Assembly: GCA_963204725.1 (NCBI GenBank)
Contig: CAUJHH010000054.1
Coordinates: 1-64,000, forward strand
DNA: 64,000 nt
Reading direction: 5' to 3'
Source: Planctomycetota bacterium
Lineage (GTDB): Bacteria > Planctomycetota > Phycisphaerae > Phycisphaerales > UBA1924
The translations under genes and the position numbers were made by a program. Within the stretch, counting starts at the first letter, position 1. Every line of letters begins with the position of its first letter. Positions 8,114 through 16,502 of this stretch are shown piece after piece. The notes under the pieces were generated by a model, which did no database searches, was not told the DNA's origin, and saw nothing but the letters and a program-made list of their open reading frames with translations.

Positions 8114-9596
8114 ATGGGGCCGAACGGATTTGCCGTCTGGGTGGGTCGTCGCGGCGATCGAGCAATTCGCGCGCACAGCGACAGGCGGCACGCCAAGTCG
8201 CGCCGTGCCCGCCTACTTCGGCGGCGGCATTCCGTGGGTAAAGTCCGGCGAATTGGGTGATGGGCTTGTCCAATCGACGGAGGAAACGCTTTCGGAGCTT
8301 GGGGTCAAGTCTTCAAACGCGAAGGTCTTCCCACGCGGTACGGTGTGCCTCGCCCTGTACGGCGCGACCGTCGGCAAGATCGGCATTCTGGACATCGATG
8401 CGGCGACAAATCAGGCCGTCTGCGGGATCTTCTTGCCCAAGAATGTTGACACGCGATACATGTTCAACTTCCTACTATCGAGGCGGAGGGAATTGATTGA
8501 GCAGGGCAAGGGTGGTGCACAGTCGAACATCAGCAATGGGATCGTCCGTCAGTTGCCGGTTCCCCTGGCACCGCGTGCTGAACAGGTCCGCATCGTCGCC
8601 AAGATCGAAGAACTCTTCTCCGACCTCGATGCGGGCGTGGCCGCGCTGGAGCGGGTGAGGGCGAACCTGAAGCGATACCGCGCGGCGGTGCTCAAGGCCG
8701 CCGTCGAAGGTCGTCTGACCGAGGAATGGCGTGCGAGGAACCCGGCCACCGAGCCCGCTTCCGAACTCCTCGAACGCATCCTCGCCGAACGCCGCGCCAA
8801 GTGGGAGCAGGACCAACTCCGCAAGTTCAAGGAGGCAGGGAAGACGCCGTCGAAAGGGTGGAAGGACAAATACGCGCCACCCGTCGAACCTGACACATCC
8901 GCACGCGCCCCTGCCCCGCCTCAGTGGCAGGTTGCTTCCTTCGACAGTCTCGCCGAGAACTTCGACGGGCAACGAGTTCCGGTTAAGGCGTCTGATCGCG
9001 CGACAACTGCGGGCGACATTCCGTACTACGGCGCGTCGGGCATCATCGATCACGTCAAAGACTATCTGTTCGACGGCCACTACCTGCTCATCGCGGAAGA
9101 TGGAGCGAACCTCGTGTCACGGCATACGCCAATCGCCTTCGAAGCGGTCGGACGATTCTGGGTCAACAACCATGCGCACATCGTGCAACCACTCGCAGGC
9201 ATTCCGATTGCGTTTGTGCGTCACTACCTAAATGCGATTTCCTTGCAGTTCTGGGTAACTGGAACCGCGCAGCCCAAACTCACGCAGGCAGCCCTTCAGA
9301 AGATCCCGGTTCCGCTTCCCCCCCTGGCCGAACAAGCCGAGATCGTCGCCGAGGTCGATCGCCGCCTCTCCGTCGCCGACGCCGCCGAGAAAGAAATGGA
9401 GCACGCCCTCCGGCGCGCGGGACGTCTCCGCCAAGCCATCCTCAAGCGCGCGTTCGAGGGCAGACTCGTCCCGCAGGACCCGACTGACGAGCCAGCAGCC
9501 GCGTTGCTCGAACGGATCTCGTCATCTTCCACCCCGGCCAAGGTAAACGTAGGCGGTCCGGCTGGCAGCAAGAAGCGTCGGGCGGTGCGGGCATGA
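8106..9596 (+). CDS. hsdS: Type I restriction enzyme specificity subunit
   Basis: 496 aa with two target-recognition halves. The first has 'LPSGWVVAAIEQFA...GGTPSR...GIPWVKSGEL', 'YGATVGKIGIL', then 'VPLAPRAEQVRIVAKIEELFSDLDAG', the conserved helical region. The second half, after a Lys/Pro linker near 270, repeats the plan and ends 'IPVPLPPLAEQAEIVAEVDRRL'. The start is TTG 8106: GGAGGA lies five bases upstream and an earlier start would overlap the previous gene far more. It decides which DNA sequence the methylase and R subunit act on. The stop overlaps the next gene by four bases. Confidence 0.92.
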   Translation: MPEWGRTDLPSGWVVAAIEQFARTATGGTPSRAVPAYFGGGIPWVKSGELGDGLVQSTEETLSELGVKSSNAKVFPRGTVCLALYGATVGKIGILDIDAATNQAVCGIFLPKNVDTRYMFNFLLSRRRELIEQGKGGAQSNISNGIVRQLPVPLAPRAEQVRIVAKIEELFSDLDAGVAALERVRANLKRYRAAVLKAAVEGRLTEEWRARNPATEPASELLERILAERRAKWEQDQLRKFKEAGKTPSKGWKDKYAPPVEPDTSARAPAPPQWQVASFDSLAENFDGQRVPVKASDRATTAGDIPYYGASGIIDHVKDYLFDGHYLLIAEDGANLVSRHTPIAFEAVGRFWVNNHAHIVQPLAGIPIAFVRHYLNAISLQFWVTGTAQPKLTQAALQKIPVPLPPLAEQAEIVAEVDRRLSVADAAEKEMEHALRRAGRLRQAILKRAFEGRLVPQDPTDEPAAALLERISSSSTPAKVNVGGPAGSKKRRAVRA

Positions 9597-10666
9597 GCCC
9601 ACAGGTGTGGCAGATCGCGTGTGGTGAGAAGGGGCGACGTTACCAGCGTCTGTTCCTCGACCACGACGTGATGTTCCTCGGGCCGGGAAGATTCGGCCCG
9701 TACGCGCCCCCGCTTTACGACGAGAATCCTGACGCGAGGGCAGAGGGCGAGGGGAAGGTCACGTACATTCGCCAGTTCGCGACCGAGGTACGTCAAGGCG
9801 ACCTCGTCCTCTTGCGGTCGGGGTACAACGTTCTCTCGATCGGCGAGATTGAGTCGGACTACTTTCACACAACGGCCTTCGACGATGTGTACGGATGGGA
9901 CTTGGAGCACTGCCGAAGGGTCAGATGGCAGCGGCAGCACGACGAGGCACTCCAACAGATTCAGGCGAGCGGCGACCTGTTTGCCGACCGGAAGCAGATT
10001 CCCACCTTCACACGAGTGAACCATCCAAGAAACCTTGATCCGATTCGACACTTGCTGCCCCAGATTGCGACGCGACCACTGCGGGACCTTCCCGGCACTC
10101 CTGAAACGCCGCTGACGCCCGAGCAGTTGTCCGATGCGCTGTTTCAGGAGGGTCTCGGATACGACGCGTGTCTGCATGTTGAGCGGGCAATCCGCAAACT
10201 TCGGGGCTTGCTCGACTGGTACAACAAGGAGCGATCACCGGGTCGGCCGACGGAGCACGAGGTCGTCGCTCACATGATCCTGCCGCTCATGCTCGCGCTC
10301 GGTTGGTCGGAACAGTTGCTTGCGATCGAGTGGAAGAAGATCGACCTCGCCGTGTTCACCCACACACCAACCGACGTGTCCACATGCGGCCTCGTCTGCG
10401 AGGCCAAGGGCATGGACAGCCCCATGCAGGAAGTCGTCGAGCAGGCAATCGGCTACTGCAACGCGCATGGGCTGGATCACTGCCAGAAGATCCTCGTCGC
10501 GGACGGCGGCTATTTCTCCCTCTACCGAAAGATCGCGGGCGTGTGGGAGACGGATCCGAGCGGGTACATCAACCTGCGGAAGCTCCGTAGGCACTACCTG
10601 CTGCCCAAAGGCGCTGATGCGGTGAAGACGTTGATGGCCCTGACCCCGGCGCATATCGGAAGGTGA
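9593..10666 (+). CDS. PUA/EVE-like plus HsdR-N-like nuclease fusion, between hsdS and hsdM
   Basis: 357 aa. The N-terminal ~110 residues ('VWQIACGEKG...FLGPGRFGPY...EVRQGDLVLLRSG...SIGEIESDY') have the look of a PUA/EVE-like base-reading domain: an opening W strand and a hydrophobic 'GDLVLL..G..V..IGEI' core. The C-terminal half carries 'PTEHEVVAHMILPLMLALGWSE', 'KKIDLAVF' and 'LVCEAKGMDS', the D...E-x-K core and flanks of a type I R nuclease domain, but no helicase. It overlaps hsdS by four bases and hsdM by one. The architecture suggests a modification-sensing nuclease built into the operon. The domain call at the N-terminus is tentative; the nuclease core is clearer. Confidence 0.65.
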   Translation: MSPQVWQIACGEKGRRYQRLFLDHDVMFLGPGRFGPYAPPLYDENPDARAEGEGKVTYIRQFATEVRQGDLVLLRSGYNVLSIGEIESDYFHTTAFDDVYGWDLEHCRRVRWQRQHDEALQQIQASGDLFADRKQIPTFTRVNHPRNLDPIRHLLPQIATRPLRDLPGTPETPLTPEQLSDALFQEGLGYDACLHVERAIRKLRGLLDWYNKERSPGRPTEHEVVAHMILPLMLALGWSEQLLAIEWKKIDLAVFTHTPTDVSTCGLVCEAKGMDSPMQEVVEQAIGYCNAHGLDHCQKILVADGGYFSLYRKIAGVWETDPSGYINLRKLRRHYLLPKGADAVKTLMALTPAHIGR

Positions 10667-12192
10667 TGAGACTGATGCCCCCTGATACCACACAGATCGT
10701 CAACAAGGCATGGAACTACGCCCACGTCCTGCGGGATGACGGGCTGTCGTACATGGCGTACACGGAGCAGATCACGTTCCTGCTCTTCCTGAAGATGGCC
10801 GACGAGATGACGAAGCCGCCGCACAGTCGGCCGTCGATCGTCCCGGCCAAGTGGTCATGGGAGTCGCTGCTCAAACTGGACGGGGCGGAGTTGGAGACGC
10901 ACTACCGGCTTGTGCTGGAAACGCTGGGGAACAAGCCGGGGATGCTGGGAGAGATCTTCAAGAAGGCCCGCATGGAGATCCAGAATCCGGCCACGCTCAA
11001 GCGGCTCATCGTGGACCTGATCGGGACCGAGCAGTGGACGAGCATGAACACGGATGTGAAGGGGGACATCTACGAGGGGCTGCTGAAGCGGAGCGCCGAG
11101 GAGAGCCCCAAAGGTGCGGGGCAGTACTTCACGCCGCGACCGCTGATTGAGGCGATCGTGGATGTCATGCGTCCGACGCCCGAGGATACGGTGTGCGACC
11201 CAGCCGCGGGCACGGGCGGGTTCCTGCTGACGGCCCACAAGTATGTGGTGGACCAGTTTGGCGGCACACTCGATCCGGATCAGAAGAAGCACCTGAAGAA
11301 GAACTTCGTGCACGCGTGGGAACTGGTCGCGGCGACGGCGCGGCTGTGCATCATGAACCTGTACCTGCACGGGATCGACGCGGACCCGTGCCCGGTGCGG
11401 AGCGGCGTGGACTCGCTGGCCAGCGACCCCGGCGAGCGGTTCAGCATGGTCCTGACCAACCCGCCCTTCGGCAAGAAGAGCAGCATCTCCATCGTGGGCG
11501 AAGATGGGGACCTGGAGAAGGAAGAGCACTCCTACGAGCGCCAGGACTTCTGGACGACGACCAAGAACAAGCAGTTGAACTTCCTCCAGCACGTCAAGAC
11601 GCTGCTGAAGGTGAACGGGCGGGCGGCGGTGGTCGTGCCGGACAACGTGCTCTTCGAGGGCGGCGCGGGCGAGACGGTTCGGCGGAACCTGCTGAAGCAG
11701 TTCGATGTGCACACGCTGCTGCGCCTGCCGACGGGCATCTTCTACGCACAGGGCGTGAAGGCCAATGTGCTGTTCTTCGACGCCAAGCCCGCCCAAGAGG
11801 CGGCTTGGACCAAGACGCTGTGGGTGTATGACCTGCGGACGAACATGCACTTCACGCAGAAGGAGCGGCCGCTGAAGCGGGCGGATCTGGATGAGTTCGT
11901 GGCGTGCTTCAACCCGGCGAACCGGCACAAGCGGAAGGCGACGTGGGCGGAGGAGGACGGGAAGGGCGTCGGGCCGGATGGCCGCTGGAGGGCGTACGGA
12001 TACGACGACCTGATGAAGCGTGACAAGGCGAACCTCGACATCTTCTGGCTGAAGGACAAGAGCCTGGAGGATGGGGACGACCTGCCCGAGCCGGATGTGC
12101 TGGCGCAGGAGATCGCGGATGACCTTCAGACGGCGCTCGACCAGTTCGCGGCGATCGCGGCGGGGTTGAAGGGGGACGGCGACCGCCAGTGA
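10666..12192 (+). CDS. hsdM: Type I N6-adenine DNA methyltransferase subunit
   Basis: 508 aa. The N-terminal helical domain ('YMAYTEQITFLLFLKMADEM') is typical of HsdM. 'GQYFTPRPLIEAIVDVM' precedes the AdoMet-binding motif I 'CDPAAGTGGFLL' near 180; the catalytic motif IV is 'LTNPPFGKK' near 265. Later 'NGRAAVVVPDNVLFEGG' and 'GIFYAQGVKANVLFF' are also family hallmarks. It methylates adenine in the HsdS target and completes the restriction complex. Starts at ATG 10666 and 10675 are both possible. It is the last convincing gene of the operon. Confidence 0.92.
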   Translation: MRLMPPDTTQIVNKAWNYAHVLRDDGLSYMAYTEQITFLLFLKMADEMTKPPHSRPSIVPAKWSWESLLKLDGAELETHYRLVLETLGNKPGMLGEIFKKARMEIQNPATLKRLIVDLIGTEQWTSMNTDVKGDIYEGLLKRSAEESPKGAGQYFTPRPLIEAIVDVMRPTPEDTVCDPAAGTGGFLLTAHKYVVDQFGGTLDPDQKKHLKKNFVHAWELVAATARLCIMNLYLHGIDADPCPVRSGVDSLASDPGERFSMVLTNPPFGKKSSISIVGEDGDLEKEEHSYERQDFWTTTKNKQLNFLQHVKTLLKVNGRAAVVVPDNVLFEGGAGETVRRNLLKQFDVHTLLRLPTGIFYAQGVKANVLFFDAKPAQEAAWTKTLWVYDLRTNMHFTQKERPLKRADLDEFVACFNPANRHKRKATWAEEDGKGVGPDGRWRAYGYDDLMKRDKANLDIFWLKDKSLEDGDDLPEPDVLAQEIADDLQTALDQFAAIAAGLKGDGDRQ

Positions 12193-12371
12193 GCCTTGAG
12201 GATCACCAGCCTCGGCTGGTCACGCGGCGGCGCAGGCCAACTCATCTCCGTTCCAGGTTGACGATGCCACGACCTACATCGGAGCGTTCATGGCTGGGAT
12301 CGCTTCTGGAGCGCTTGCTGGCGGCGAAACGGCCAACTGAGCCGTCCGACTCGGGCCACGCTCCCGAATAG
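12189..12371 (+). CDS. Doubtful 60-aa ORF after hsdM
   Basis: A GTG-initiated frame overlaps the hsdM stop by four bases, the spacing seen elsewhere in this operon. The product is Arg- and Pro-rich with no recognisable domain, so it may be a chance frame. The remaining DNA from 12372 to 12596 holds no other gene that I can support, apart from the promoter candidate at 12545-12573. Confidence 0.2.
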   Translation: MSLEDHQPRLVTRRRRPTHLRSRLTMPRPTSERSWLGSLLERLLAAKRPTEPSDSGHAPE

Positions 12372-12544
12372 CGACATATGGCCAGTTCTACCTGCGGCCG
12401 GACATCCCCATCTAGATATGGAGGACACGGTGCCAGGCCGCTCACCAAGTTTAATGGCGCGGACGTAGACCAATCGGACTGCGCGGTCCGTTTTAGCTTG
12501 CCGGTCGCATTTCACAAATCAGCACATTGTTTCACTGAACAGCC

Positions 12545-12573
12545 TTGATATGCCGCTATACCATGTGTATTTT
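12545..12573 (+). promoter_or_regulatory. Candidate promoter for the ATPase/subtilase pair
   Basis: TTGATA at 12545-12550 is followed after 17 bases by TATTTT at 12568-12573. The surrounding stretch is visibly more AT-rich than its neighbours. It lies about 25 bases before ATG 12597, leaving room for GGAG at 12583-12586 as ribosome binding site. Confidence 0.4.
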
Positions 12574-12596
12574 TCACATAAGCGGAGTTGTCTTTC

Positions 12597-13790
12597 ATGG
12601 AACACCTGGTCGAAATCTCGCGAATCATCGATGGAGCCCTGAAGGGGGACCGTGCGAAAGTCTTGGCCTACGTCGAGCAGCTCGCTCGGAAGCTCCGCGA
12701 GGCAGGGGACGAGAAAGCTGCGGATCGGTTGACCCAGACAGCGACCCAGACGAAGACCTCAGAGGTGGCACCCAACATCGCCTCAGCGGTCGCCACCCGG
12801 CTGCCCGTGGACACCGAATCGCGGTTTTCTCTTGCCGACGAGGAGTGGATTGACCGGGCCACTGCTCACATCGTGCTCGATTCCGGCGTCCAGCAGCGAG
12901 TAGACGAGTTCCTCCGGTTTGTGCGGGCGGCCGATCAACTGATGGCCAACCGCGTCGGGATTTCACCGTCGATGCTGATCTATGGCGAGCCAGGCGTCGG
13001 AAAGACGGAGCTGGCACGACACATCGCAGCCCAGTTGGGGCTACCGCTGATCACGGCTCGATCGGACGCTCTGATCTCGTCGTTCTTGGGCAGCACAGCC
13101 AAGAACATCCGAGTGCTCTTCGAGCACGTCAAGAGCCGTCCCTGCGTGCTGTTCTTAGACGAACTGGATTCAGTGGCGAAACTCCGTGACGACCATCACG
13201 AACTCGGTGAACTGAAGCGGGTGGTGGTGAGCCTGCTCCAGAATATCGACGCGCTCAACAACGAGACGGTGCTGCTGGGCGCAACCAACCACTCACACTT
13301 GCTCGATCCGGCGGTGTGGAGGCGGTTCTCGTACAAGCTTGAACTACTGCCACCCGACCCAGAGGCTCGGGCCAAGATGTTCGGAATGTTCTTGGGCAGT
13401 TTCGTCGGCGACCCGGCCGCGCTAGCCGAGTATGTAGAAATCAGTTCCGGCGCGACTGGAGCGGACCTGCGGTATGTGTGTGAAACAGCGATCCGCGAGG
13501 CCGTTCTGGCAGATCGCGCGATCGTCACCGACACCGACGTGCTCCGAGCGTTGGTACATTTACGGCTGGGGGTCAAGGCTGATATGTCGCGTGACGACGC
13601 GCCGTTGGTCAAGGCCGTTCGGGACATCTCTCCCAGCGTATTTACTCTAAAGCGATTGGCAGCGCTCTTCGGCTCATCCGAGCCGACGCTGTCTCGACGG
13701 TTGAACTCGGAAGACTCGCATGGCCAGCAACGAGCGAAGGCTCCCAATCAAGGTCGTCCTCACGCACGACGAAGATCTCCAGGCAAATAG
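12597..13790 (+). CDS. ietA: AAA+ ATPase of an IetAS-type defence pair
   Basis: 397 aa. An N-terminal helical segment of about 100 residues precedes a classical AAA+ module: Walker A GEPGVGKTELARHIA near 130, Walker B CVLFLDELDS near 185, and the sensor/Arg-finger stretch LLGATNHSHLLDPAVWRRF near 230. The C-terminus has a four-helix lid and an HTH-like 'TLKRLAALFGSSEPTLSRRL'. The downstream gene, which overlaps its 3' end by 71 bases, encodes a subtilisin-type protease. AAA ATPase plus S8 protease is the IetAS pair, known from plasmid stability and phage defence; the ATPase probably senses or unfolds a target for the protease. ATG 12597 has GGAG ten bases upstream. Confidence 0.8.
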   Translation: MEHLVEISRIIDGALKGDRAKVLAYVEQLARKLREAGDEKAADRLTQTATQTKTSEVAPNIASAVATRLPVDTESRFSLADEEWIDRATAHIVLDSGVQQRVDEFLRFVRAADQLMANRVGISPSMLIYGEPGVGKTELARHIAAQLGLPLITARSDALISSFLGSTAKNIRVLFEHVKSRPCVLFLDELDSVAKLRDDHHELGELKRVVVSLLQNIDALNNETVLLGATNHSHLLDPAVWRRFSYKLELLPPDPEARAKMFGMFLGSFVGDPAALAEYVEISSGATGADLRYVCETAIREAVLADRAIVTDTDVLRALVHLRLGVKADMSRDDAPLVKAVRDISPSVFTLKRLAALFGSSEPTLSRRLNSEDSHGQQRAKAPNQGRPHARRRSPGK

Positions 13791-16014
13791 GCCCCGTAGG
13801 CAGGAGCGGAAGATCTTCGACAAGGACGCGGTGGACCAGCAGCGGGGTACGTTGCTCGGTCAGATTGCCGAGGTGCGGCGACAGTTTGGCGGCGTCTTGC
13901 AGCACCGCAGCCACCTCCCCGCGGTGGCGCGTGTCGTGCTGAAGAGTGAGGCGCTGGCGAAGAGCCATCGACCCATGCACCTGTTCGATCGGAACTCCTG
14001 CCCGATCATCGGGGGCGAAGCCTTCGGACACATCTTGGTGAGCGTGACGAGCAAGGGGCTGGACGAGTTGGCAGAAGATGTCGGGCACGGCTCCAGCGAC
14101 AACATCAAAGCCGACATTTCAACGCTTCGGAGGATTGAGCCGTACTCCGCTGACGATGCTGCGGGTGACGTTGGCGTTGCTGGGCTGTTGGCGGTCGTTT
14201 CGGAACAGCGGCCCGAACTGCTGAGAGTTCGGTTGTTCCGCCACGGACGCAGTCAAGCCGATGGAGCGCTGTACGAGGAGTTCCTGGTTCTGGCGAAGTC
14301 GCTCGGACTGCCGCCGCCGGAATCACTCCCATACCTTGCTGACATTCGATTGTTCCGCTTACGAGGCGTTACTCCCGACATGGTGCCGAAGCTCGCCGCA
14401 TTCGTGGGCACTCAGTCAATCGGTCTCACGCCTCAGTTCGAGGTGAAGGCTCAGTACGTTCCGGTCGGGCATCTGAAGGAGGCGGACTTTCCTGGCCCGG
14501 AACCAGACGTGGAGTACCCGCTGGTCGGGCTGATCGACACCGGCACTGATCCAAATAACGCACTGCTTCAGGCTTGGGTCGTCGCTCGTGACGAAGAGGA
14601 CGTGCCGCAAGCTGATCAGGACAATGCCCACGGCAGCTTCGTCGCGGGACTTATCGCCAACGGCCACCATCTCAACCACAAGGATCCGCGGTTCCCCAGA
14701 ACACAGTGCAGAGTTGTCGATGTGGTCGCTGTTCCGAAGGCCACGACGCCCCTCCACGAGGACGACCTTTTGAACACCATCCACAGGGTGGTGAAGAAGT
14801 ACCCTGATGTGAAGGTGTGGAACCTATCGCTCAGTCGGAAAGGCATGACCTGCCGAGACGATGCGTTTTCAGAATTCGGCATGGAGCTGGACAAACTCCA
14901 GCAGATCCACGACGTGACATTTGTGTCGTGCGCCGGAAACTTCGACGAACTACCGCTGCGCGGCTGGCCGCCCGAAGATCTCGGTGAACGCGATCGTATC
15001 AACCCTCCCGCAGATTCCGCGATCGGCCTGTCGGTTGGGTCAATGGCGCACGTCGATCGGCCGAGTTCCCGAGTGAAGAAGCATGAGCCCTCGCCATTCT
15101 CCCGACGCGGACCTGGAGCTGCGTTCCTACCGAAACCGGAGGTTTGCCACTTCGGAGGTAACTGTGACGGCCAACTCAACTATCGGCAGGTTGGCGTTCT
15201 TTCCGTGGACGCTAGCGGGCAGGTCTGCGAAGCGATCGGCACGAGTTTTTCTACGCCCGTCGTCGCATCGATCCTGGCGAGCATCCGCGCGGGCACGGCG
15301 ACGCCGGTGTCCCGAAACCTAGCCAAGGCCCTCCTCGTTCACTCCGCAGCGCTAGCCCACGGTCCGATCGACGCTGCCGAGCTGCGGTATCGCGGTTTCG
15401 GGGTTCCCGGCGAACCGTCCGAAATCCTCACCTGTGCTCCGTGGCAGGCAACCATGATCTTCGAGCCTGACCTTCAACCGAGCAAGAAGATCTTCGCTCG
15501 CGCCGATTTTCCCATCCCAAAATGCTTCCGGCGAGCTGACGGGAGGGTGGAGGGCGAGTTCTTGATGACGCTCGTCTACGACCCGCCGCTTGACCCCAAT
15601 GCCGGAGCCGAGTACTGCCAGACGAATGTCGACGTCTCACTCGGTACATACGACAAGGACAAGGATGGCAAGCCCAAGCACGAGATCAAAATCCCGCTTG
15701 AACCACGGGACTACAGCAAGCTCTACGAACAGCACCTTGTGGAGTTTGGATTCAAGTGGTCCCCGGTGAAGGTCTATCGAAGGGCACTTGAAGCTACGGG
15801 CGGGGAGCGATGGCGCCTGATGTTGAAATTGCTGTATCGCGCCAGCATGCCGGGTCGGGCAGAGCCTCAGCGCGCTGCGCTCGTGGTGACCCTGTTCGAC
15901 CCCACGAGGCAAAAGGCGGTGTACGACGAGGTCGTGCGTGCAATGCGCACGTCCGGATGGTCCACCGTAGACCTTCGCGTCGCCGCACGGGTGAGGGCTC
16001 AGGGGCGAGGCTGA
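13720..16014 (+). CDS. ietS: Subtilisin-like (S8) serine protease of IetAS-type pair
   Basis: 764 aa with a complete subtilase triad: Asp in 'GLIDTGTDPN' near 272, His in 'DNAHGSFVAGLI' near 303, and Ser in 'GTSFSTPVVAS' near 510, plus the oxyanion Asn region 'SCAGNFDE'. There is no signal peptide, so the enzyme is cytoplasmic, as expected for a defence protease rather than a secreted one. About 250 N-terminal residues precede the catalytic domain and about 200 follow it. The overlap with the ATPase gene implies coupled translation. Most likely it is kept inactive until the ATPase partner detects infection, then cleaves host or phage proteins. Confidence 0.85.
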   Translation: MASNERRLPIKVVLTHDEDLQANRPRRQERKIFDKDAVDQQRGTLLGQIAEVRRQFGGVLQHRSHLPAVARVVLKSEALAKSHRPMHLFDRNSCPIIGGEAFGHILVSVTSKGLDELAEDVGHGSSDNIKADISTLRRIEPYSADDAAGDVGVAGLLAVVSEQRPELLRVRLFRHGRSQADGALYEEFLVLAKSLGLPPPESLPYLADIRLFRLRGVTPDMVPKLAAFVGTQSIGLTPQFEVKAQYVPVGHLKEADFPGPEPDVEYPLVGLIDTGTDPNNALLQAWVVARDEEDVPQADQDNAHGSFVAGLIANGHHLNHKDPRFPRTQCRVVDVVAVPKATTPLHEDDLLNTIHRVVKKYPDVKVWNLSLSRKGMTCRDDAFSEFGMELDKLQQIHDVTFVSCAGNFDELPLRGWPPEDLGERDRINPPADSAIGLSVGSMAHVDRPSSRVKKHEPSPFSRRGPGAAFLPKPEVCHFGGNCDGQLNYRQVGVLSVDASGQVCEAIGTSFSTPVVASILASIRAGTATPVSRNLAKALLVHSAALAHGPIDAAELRYRGFGVPGEPSEILTCAPWQATMIFEPDLQPSKKIFARADFPIPKCFRRADGRVEGEFLMTLVYDPPLDPNAGAEYCQTNVDVSLGTYDKDKDGKPKHEIKIPLEPRDYSKLYEQHLVEFGFKWSPVKVYRRALEATGGERWRLMLKLLYRASMPGRAEPQRAALVVTLFDPTRQKAVYDEVVRAMRTSGWSTVDLRVAARVRAQGRG

Positions 16015-16117
16015 GTTGGTGCTTGCACAACCCGTGGAGAACCCGGATTCCATGCTTCCATTCAGTCGCGGGGGCTGTTAACCAGAGAACGGACGCCTGG
16101 GACCCCTCCGGTGGCAG

Positions 16118-16154
16118 GGATTCGCCGGTTTGAACCCGTTCCGATCGGGGAGTT
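16118..16154 (+). repeat. 37-bp direct repeat, left copy
   Basis: Identical over 37 bp to 55374-55410, same orientation, about 39 kb apart. Upstream similarity continues weakly: GCTGTTAACC lies 44 bases before the exact repeat in both copies (16074 and 55330). Both copies are followed within 10 bases by a terminator hairpin of different stem sequence. The core GCCGG-TTTGAAC-CCG resembles a tRNA T-arm but no whole tRNA can be drawn. The gap 16015-16502 holds this repeat, the terminator and further non-coding sequence. Confidence 0.8.
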
Positions 16155-16159
16155 CCGAG

Positions 16160-16185
16160 CCGCCACGTGAAAGCGTGGCGGTTTT
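16160..16185 (+). terminator. Rho-independent terminator
   Basis: CCGCCACG-TGAAAG-CGTGGCGG forms a perfect 8-bp stem with a 6-base loop and is followed by TTTT. It would end transcripts reading out of the protease gene, or a short transcript across the 37-bp repeat. Confidence 0.75.
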
Positions 16186-16502
16186 GCTTGGCGGATTGGG
16201 CGGTTTTGGCCCTCTGGGCACAGGCGCGGAAACGCCGTGGTTTCCGGGGTCAAACGCGCGGTGGTTTGGCACGCCGCGCTCTCTGGTATGGCTGGTGCGA
16301 GGAGCGTGCGACGGGAACCCCAAGCGTTCCGGTCCGACTCTCGGCCAAACCTCTCAAACTCTCTCCGACTCTCGGTTAGCGCACCCGCCGAATTGACGCG
16401 GGGTTGCGGTCAGGGGTGCCAAGGGATCGGAACGGTCCCGAGACGCAGACTCTCTCTGCAGCCCGATCACTACACTGCTAATGCCTTGGTAGGAGATTCC
16501 TC

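Noticed and set aside
2936..12192. A BREX or DISARM system
   Set aside because: No PglZ, BrxC-like ATPase, or DISARM helicase genes; the components fit type I restriction.
16074..16154. A tRNA gene at the 37-bp repeat
   Set aside because: A T-arm-like stretch and a GTT-containing CTGTTAACC are present, but their distance is far too long and no acceptor or D-arm pairing can be drawn.
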